Assembly: GCA_041476545.1 (NCBI GenBank)
Contig: JBGOTP010000050.1
Coordinates: 1-20,338 of the forward strand
DNA length: 20,338 nucleotides
Source of the DNA: JBGOTP01 sp041476545
Lineage (GTDB): Bacteria > Acidobacteriota > Vicinamibacteria > Vicinamibacterales > CAVVIG01
Direction: 5' to 3'
Positions within the stretch are counted from its first letter, which is position 1; every line of letters starts with the position of its first letter. Below, piece after piece: positions 16,465 to 20,338 of the stretch. A program made the position numbers and the translations under genes. The notes below the pieces were generated by a model that saw only the letters and a program-made list of their open reading frames with translations, did not search any database and had not been told where the DNA came from.

Positions 16465-17277
16465 CTAGTTGGTCGCAGCCGCCGGCGCCTTGAAGGTAAA
16501 TGTGATTTCCTTGGTTTCCTTCTCGCCGATGGTGACGCTCTGGCTCATCGGGCCCAGCTTCTCGTGCCACGCCTCAATCGTGTAGGTGCCGGCCGGCAGC
16601 ATCTTCAGGTCGAACTTGCCCGCATCATCCGTGGTCGTGAAGTACGGGTGATCGAGCACGCCGACGTACGCGTTCATCCAGCCATGAACCTCGCACTTGA
16701 AGGGAACCATCACTTCCTTCTTGTTGAAGGTGTGCGAAATCTTCATGTTCTGCAGCGGCTGGGCCGTGTTGAACTCGGGGTTGTCCTTCGGCATCGCGTG
16801 AATGTTGTGCAGCGTCGGATCGCTGTTCACGATTTCGATCGCCTGGCCGACGCGCACGCCGAAGACATGCGGGTGATAACGGCAGCCCTTCTGGTCAATT
16901 TTGGCCGTTCCGGTCGGCGGGTCGAACATGTAGTTGCCGAGTCCATCTTTCACGTAGACGAAGACGTTGCCGAGCGACTTGCCGTCGCTCGCGACCATGT
17001 ACGTCTCCTGCATCTGCTCTCCGGTGACTTGCTTCAAGCAGGTCGGGTCGGCGTTCATCTTGATCGCCAGATTCTTGGGGGCGGCGCCGTCGATGAGGAC
17101 CACGCCCTTCAACTCCCCGGCCGTCGCCTCATCGACTTTCATGCCGCCTGCCGCGCCTGTGGCCGCCGCCGGCGCTCCCGACGTGCTCGAGGCGTCCTTG
17201 CTTCCGCCTCCACAGGCGACCACCGACGCAGCCACGGCTAACCCGAGGCCGTACATCCAAACATTGCGTAGACGCAT
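16465..17277 (-). CDS. Cupredoxin-like lipoprotein with carboxypeptidase-regulatory-like C-terminus
   Basis: This 270-residue exported lipoprotein has a lipobox, VVAC, with Cys22 as the acylation site, followed by a Gly/Ser/Ala linker. The central part looks like a type-1 copper fold: TLHNIHAMP (His157, His160) and PFKCEVHGWMNAYVG with Cys195, His198 and Met201 in CxxHxxM spacing, giving a plausible His-Cys-His-Met copper site. Two further cysteines (Cys80, Cys132) may form a disulfide. The C-terminal part (about 205-255, TTTDDAGKFDLKMLPAGTYTIEAW) is a beta-sandwich regulatory-like segment. The start ATG 17277 has a good ribosome-binding site (GAGGAGAG). The position just before ctaA suggests periplasmic electron transfer or copper delivery to the oxidase, but this is inference. 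Confidence 0.8.
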   Translation of the reverse strand: MRLRNVWMYGLGLAVAASVVACGGGSKDASSTSGAPAAATGAAGGMKVDEATAGELKGVVLIDGAAPKNLAIKMNADPTCLKQVTGEQMQETYMVASDGKSLGNVFVYVKDGLGNYMFDPPTGTAKIDQKGCRYHPHVFGVRVGQAIEIVNSDPTLHNIHAMPKDNPEFNTAQPLQNMKISHTFNKKEVMVPFKCEVHGWMNAYVGVLDHPYFTTTDDAGKFDLKMLPAGTYTIEAWHEKLGPMSQSVTIGEKETKEITFTFKAPAAATN

Positions 17278-17339
17278 TGAAACTCTCCTCACGAAAGTAA
17301 GCGCAAAAACAACAGTCCAAGCCGACCTTTAATCATACC

Positions 17340-18776
17340 CTACCGCACCGTTGTCGAGCCGCCGCCAGCCTCCAGCAGTTTTCGCTCCACGCGGTCCTGG
17401 ATCCAGTGCGAATCCCACCATTCGACCGGATTGACCGGATGTCCATTGACCAGCATCGTGAAGTGCAGATGGTCGCCGCCGGCCAGCCCTGTCATGCCGC
17501 TTCGGCCCATCGTCTGGCCCTTGGTCACCGAGTCGCCGACCTTGACGTCGATAGAAGAGAGGTGGCCGTACAACGACGCGACGCCCATGCCGTGGTCGAG
17601 GATGATGCAGTTCCCAAAAATCCCCAGCCAGCTCGCGTTGACGACCTTGCCGGCATTGGCGGCAACGACGGCGACGGCGGACGTCACGGCGAGGTCGAAC
17701 CCCAGGTGGACCTGCTGGTCCACTTCTTTGCGCTGGTAGAGGTAGGTCCGCTGGTCCGCGAAGCTCGCCTCCACCTGAGAATTCCCAAGCTGCACGAACG
17801 GTCCGTTCCAGAGTCGCGTCGCTGCTGTCGGGGCGGTCAGCGCGGCAATTCGTTCGGTATTCATCCGACGCAGTTCGCCGTTGATTCGGAGAAACGCGGG
17901 GAGGAGATTTCCGGCTGAACCCGTGGGCGCACCTTGGGTCGAACCTGCCGAACCCGCAGGCCCAAGTTTCAACTCGGGCGAGTGCTCCAGGATCTCCGGA
18001 ACGACCCGATGGAAGAACGTATCGTCAACTTCGATGCGACTCTTCTTGAACGGTTTCTCGAAGACGTTATCCACAAACTGCGCCGTGACCTCGTTCGCGG
18101 CCTCATCACGCGCAAACAACACGATGGGCGCGGACAGCGGCTGGTCGTGCAGTAGCGCAAAAAACGCGACCTTGATGGCGGGATCCGTGCCGGCAATGCC
18201 GATTCCGGTCGCCGGATACCCCGGATACTCCAGTGTCCCAACGCGAACGCCCGACCTGACGTCAGGCGGCGTCGCGCGGTAGACGACCATCTCCGACCCG
18301 CCATGGTTCACGTAATGGTGCGTCGAGATCACGGCGACGCGCGGGGGCTCGAGTCGCACCCGGATGTCCTTCGTCGCGGTACTCGAGAGCGTTCTCAGGT
18401 TGAGGAACGACGGGCGAGACGCTTCGACGATGATGCGTGCGGCGCCTGATTGGAGATCCGGTACGCCGTGCTTCCCGAACGGTCGCATGACGCGAAGGCC
18501 TGCGCCATTCCCGCCTTCCGTGACGGTCGCTGATTGGGGCGCGTCGAGCGAAAACAACGGGATACTGCGCCCACCCTGCTCAAGCGTCATGATGAGCCGC
18601 GTGGGACGCGACCCAGGGATCGAGATGTCGAGCGTGCCCTGCTGACCCACGACGCCATCCGGCTTCGCGATCACGATCACCGGTGGGGTGCCCCGGCCAG
18701 CGGCAACATAGAGGACTCCAACTGTGGCCGCAAGAATCAGGAGCCCGGCGAGCCAGCGGAACATGGACTCCATCAT
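17340..18776 (-). CDS. M23-family metallopeptidase with N-terminal membrane anchor
   Basis: This protein is about 478 residues long. A hydrophobic anchor or signal (about 6-28, FRWLAGLLILAATVGVLYVA) is followed by a long extracytoplasmic region and a C-terminal LytM/M23 peptidase domain. Zinc and catalytic residues are intact: His357 and Asp361 in VHLGFDLA, the SLYGHLSS histidine, and His436/His438 in GGDHLHFTM. M23 enzymes cut peptide cross-links of peptidoglycan. A Gly/Ser/Ala-rich linker (GPAGSAGSTQGAPTGSAGN) lies near residue 285. The start is uncertain: ATG 18776, 18773 or 18764 are possible. None has a well-spaced ribosome-binding site, and a weak promoter (TTGCCA, 17 bp, TATCAA) would make the transcript nearly leaderless. 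It is divergent from the tRNA gene. Confidence 0.87.
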   Translation of the reverse strand: MMESMFRWLAGLLILAATVGVLYVAAGRGTPPVIVIAKPDGVVGQQGTLDISIPGSRPTRLIMTLEQGGRSIPLFSLDAPQSATVTEGGNGAGLRVMRPFGKHGVPDLQSGAARIIVEASRPSFLNLRTLSSTATKDIRVRLEPPRVAVISTHHYVNHGGSEMVVYRATPPDVRSGVRVGTLEYPGYPATGIGIAGTDPAIKVAFFALLHDQPLSAPIVLFARDEAANEVTAQFVDNVFEKPFKKSRIEVDDTFFHRVVPEILEHSPELKLGPAGSAGSTQGAPTGSAGNLLPAFLRINGELRRMNTERIAALTAPTAATRLWNGPFVQLGNSQVEASFADQRTYLYQRKEVDQQVHLGFDLAVTSAVAVVAANAGKVVNASWLGIFGNCIILDHGMGVASLYGHLSSIDVKVGDSVTKGQTMGRSGMTGLAGGDHLHFTMLVNGHPVNPVEWWDSHWIQDRVERKLLEAGGGSTTVR

Positions 18777-18814
18777 ACAAAGTTTGATAAGTTCAGGGCT
18801 CCTACTTGGCAAGA

Positions 18815-18889
18815 GGCGGTATCGTCTAGGGGTTAGGACACGTGGTTCTCAACCACGCAACCGGGGTTCGATTCCCCGTACCGCTACCA
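18815..18889 (+). tRNA. tRNA-Glu (anticodon CUC)
   Basis: A complete 75-nt cloverleaf is present. The acceptor stem GGCGGTA/TACCGCT has a first G-U pair. The D-arm is GTC...GAC. The anticodon stem CGTGG/CCACG has loop TTCTCAA, placing CTC at positions 34-36. The variable loop has 4 nt. The T-stem CGGGG/CCCCG has loop TTCGATT. The discriminator A is followed by an encoded CCA. CUC reads the GAG glutamate codon, which is common in this GC-rich sequence. No convincing promoter is seen just upstream. Confidence 0.95.
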
Positions 18890-18936
18890 TTCACTCACGG
18901 ACCGGACGATTCTGGATCTCGCACAAACCCAGAGGC

Positions 18937-18965
18937 TTGCGCCGCTTGTGCCTTCTGCGTACAAT
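18937..18965 (+). promoter_or_regulatory. Candidate sigma70-type promoter for ctaD
   Basis: TTGCGC (18937-18942) and TACAAT (18960-18965) are separated by exactly 17 bp. They lie between the tRNA-Glu gene and ctaD. Transcription would start near 18972, giving a leader of roughly 90 nt. The leader contains several dyads described separately. The motif match is good for this GC-rich window, but it is a prediction only. Confidence 0.5.
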
Positions 18966-19022
18966 CTCACGGCCTGAGATCATCTCCACCCGAGATCATC
19001 TCCAGCCAGTCCGTGAATCACG
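18965..19022 (+). promoter_or_regulatory. Cluster of dyads in the ctaD leader, including a duplicated GAGATCATCTC
   Basis: The 11-bp dyad GAGAT-C-ATCTC occurs twice, at 18976-18986 and 18992-19002, centre-to-centre 16 bp. Each is followed by CA, making a 13-bp direct repeat. TCTCA-CGGCC-TGAGA (18965-18979) overlaps the first, and CGTGA-A-TCACG (19012-19022) follows. Position just downstream of the predicted transcription start suits a repressor operator or an RNA leader element. The repeats are seen; binding is inferred. The rest of the 171-bp gap holds nothing else I recognise. Confidence 0.5.
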
Positions 19023-19046
19023 CGTCATTCGAACTGAAGCACTGAT

Positions 19047-19053
19047 AAAGGAG
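19047..19053 (+). promoter_or_regulatory. Ribosome-binding site that sets the TTG start of ctaD
   Basis: AAAGGAG ends 7 nt before the TTG at 19061, an ideal spacing. The next in-frame start-like codon, GTG at 19070, would be 16 nt from it, so TTG is the better choice. Confidence 0.8.
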
Positions 19054-19060
19054 TCCTGCG

Positions 19061-20338
19061 TTGGATAACGTGGCGACCTTCGGAACCACCGCGCACGGGC
19101 ATGCACATGCCCACGCCGATCACGAGGAGCTCGGATTCTGGCGGAAATACATCTTTTCCCAGGATCACAAGGTCATCGGTATTCAGTACACGATGACCAG
19201 CCTGCTCTTTCTGCTGTTCGGCTTCACCCTGATGATGATCATGCGGTGGCAGCTCGCCTACCCAGGCTCGCCCATCCCTCTCATCGGCAAGTGGCTCGGC
19301 GACGCACGCGCGCCCCAGGGCATCATGCTGCCTGATTTCTACAATCAGCTGGGCGCCATGCACGGCACCATCATGATCTTCCTGGGCGTCGTGCCCCTTG
19401 CCGTCGGCGGTTTCGGCAACTTCGTGATGCCGCTCCAGATTGGCGCCCCCGACATGGCGTTCCCCAAGCTCAACATGATGAGCTACTGGGTGTATTTCAT
19501 CGGCGGCGTGGTGATGATCTCCAGCTTCTTCCAGACCTGGGACCATGGTGTGACGGCCGGAGTCGGCGCGGCGCAGTCGGGCTGGACCTCGTATCCGCCT
19601 CTGTCGGTGATCTCCGCCGGCCAGACGATGTGGCTCATCGGCATGGTCTTCTTGATCACCTCGTCGCTCCTCGGTTCGGTGAATTTCATCGTCACGATCG
19701 TGCAGCTCCGAGCGAAGGGGCTGAGCTACATGCGCCTGCCGTTCTTCGTCTGGGCGCAGTTCGTCACGGGTTTCCTGCTCCTGCTCGCGTTCCCGCCGCT
19801 CGAAGCGGCCGGCGTGCTCCAGTTGATGGATCGAGTGGCGGGCACGAGCTTCTTTATGCCGAGCGGCCTCGTGGTGGCCGGCAAGCCGCTCGCTGGATTC
19901 TCGGGTGGCGGCAATGCCGTTCTCTGGCAGCACCTCTTCTGGTTCCTCGCGCATCCCGAGGTGTACGTCCTGATTCTTCCCGCGATGGGTATCGTTGCGG
20001 AGATCATCGCCAACAACACCCGGAAGCCGCTCTGGGGCTACCGCGCGATGGTGTACTCGATTATCTTCCTTGGCTTCATGTCATTCATTGTTTGGGCGCA
20101 CCACATGTTCATGACCGGCATGGGCGTGTACATGAGCACCTTCTTCCAGACGACCACGATGATCATCTCGATACCGTCGGTGATCATTCTGACGGCGCTC
20201 CTCCTGTCGCTCTATGGCGCCTCCATGCGCTTCACGACGCCGATGCTGTTCGCGCTGGCGTTCCTGCCGATGTTCGGCATCGGTGGGCTGACTGGACTGC
20301 CACTCGGTCTCGCGGCATCGGATATCCATCTGCATGAC
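19061..20338 (+). CDS. ctaD: Cytochrome c oxidase subunit I, 3'-truncated by window edge
   Basis: This is the catalytic subunit of an A-type heme-copper oxidase; 426 codons are visible and the gene runs off the window. The start is TTG with a good ribosome-binding site. The N-terminus is His-rich (AHGHAHAHADHEE) and is followed by the usual FSQDHKVIG. Ligands and channel residues seen: His101 (low-spin heme) in GAMHGTIMIFLG; the D-channel entry Asp in QIGAPDMAFPKLN; Glu300 and the cross-linking Tyr302 in AHPEVYVLILP; CuB ligands His298, His347 and His348 (VWAHHMFMTGM). In an ungapped 80-residue comparison with the Paracoccus sequence as I remember it, the K-channel lysine position is Ile376 (IPSVIILTAL). 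No subunit II gene lies upstream. Heme A genes on the other strand fit its needs. Confidence 0.95.
   Translation, partial: MDNVATFGTTAHGHAHAHADHEELGFWRKYIFSQDHKVIGIQYTMTSLLFLLFGFTLMMIMRWQLAYPGSPIPLIGKWLGDARAPQGIMLPDFYNQLGAMHGTIMIFLGVVPLAVGGFGNFVMPLQIGAPDMAFPKLNMMSYWVYFIGGVVMISSFFQTWDHGVTAGVGAAQSGWTSYPPLSVISAGQTMWLIGMVFLITSSLLGSVNFIVTIVQLRAKGLSYMRLPFFVWAQFVTGFLLLLAFPPLEAAGVLQLMDRVAGTSFFMPSGLVVAGKPLAGFSGGGNAVLWQHLFWFLAHPEVYVLILPAMGIVAEIIANNTRKPLWGYRAMVYSIIFLGFMSFIVWAHHMFMTGMGVYMSTFFQTTTMIISIPSVIILTALLLSLYGASMRFTTPMLFALAFLPMFGIGGLTGLPLGLAASDIHLHD

Noticed and set aside
18784..18812. TTGATA with TGGCAA at 17 bp as a promoter for tRNA-Glu
   Set aside because: The -10 match is poor; I could not support a tRNA promoter.
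18815..18889. tRNA 3' end as an attachment site for an integrated element
   Set aside because: No integrase, no repeated tRNA 3' end and no change in gene type on either side is visible in the window.

Overview
The window reads as a chromosome segment of a GC-rich, aerobic, respiring Gram-negative-type bacterium. Codon use is uniform across it, and nothing looks like a phage, plasmid or insertion sequence. My best guess for the host is an acidobacterium of the Vicinamibacteria type. The reasons are the nuo subunit order, sulfatase-TPR and carboxypeptidase-regulatory/TPR proteins beside heme A genes, and in-frame palindromic repeats encoding RLKPDAT-like peptides. This is inference from protein style, not a database match.

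Layout. Bases 1-8214 (+) hold the end of nuoD and then nuoH, nuoJ, nuoK, nuoL, nuoM and nuoN, mostly overlapping by 1 nt: the membrane arm of respiratory complex I. nuoI is not in its usual place between nuoH and nuoJ. Bases 8282-10708 (+) hold an ATP synthase Fo cluster (atpZ-like, atpI-like, atpB, atpE, atpF). It ends without the F1 genes and meets a convergent gene after only 3 bp. Bases 10712-18776 (-) are a run of seven genes. In transcription order they encode an M23 peptidase, a cupredoxin-like lipoprotein, heme A synthase (ctaA), heme O synthase (ctaB), a DUF420/CtaM-like oxidase assembly protein, a secreted regulatory-domain/TPR protein, and a membrane-anchored sulfatase-fold/TPR protein. 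Bases 18815-18889 (+) are tRNA-Glu(CUC). From 19061 (+) a TTG-started cytochrome c oxidase subunit I gene runs off the window.

Together the genes cover the respiratory chain: NADH oxidation and proton pumping (Nuo), proton-driven ATP synthesis (Fo), terminal oxygen reduction (CtaD), and the heme A, copper and assembly functions that CtaD-type oxidases need.

Most notable points: (1) CtaD keeps the heme-copper ligands, the HPEVY tyrosine and the D-channel acids visible here, but has Ile where A-type oxidases carry the K-channel lysine. (2) The ctaB-DUF420 spacer can fold, only in the sense RNA, into a 17-bp stem that would bury the region just upstream of the DUF420 start codon. One arm of this stem is a 17-nt sequence found again exactly in front of nuoK. 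(3) Palindromic coding repeats occur in nuoL and, in diverged form, at the end of ctaA. (4) Subunit c has a cleavable-looking signal peptide and a second glutamate in its ion-carrying helix. (5) Several dyads lie immediately downstream of the ctaD promoter. I see no CRISPR array, defence island or biosynthetic cluster.
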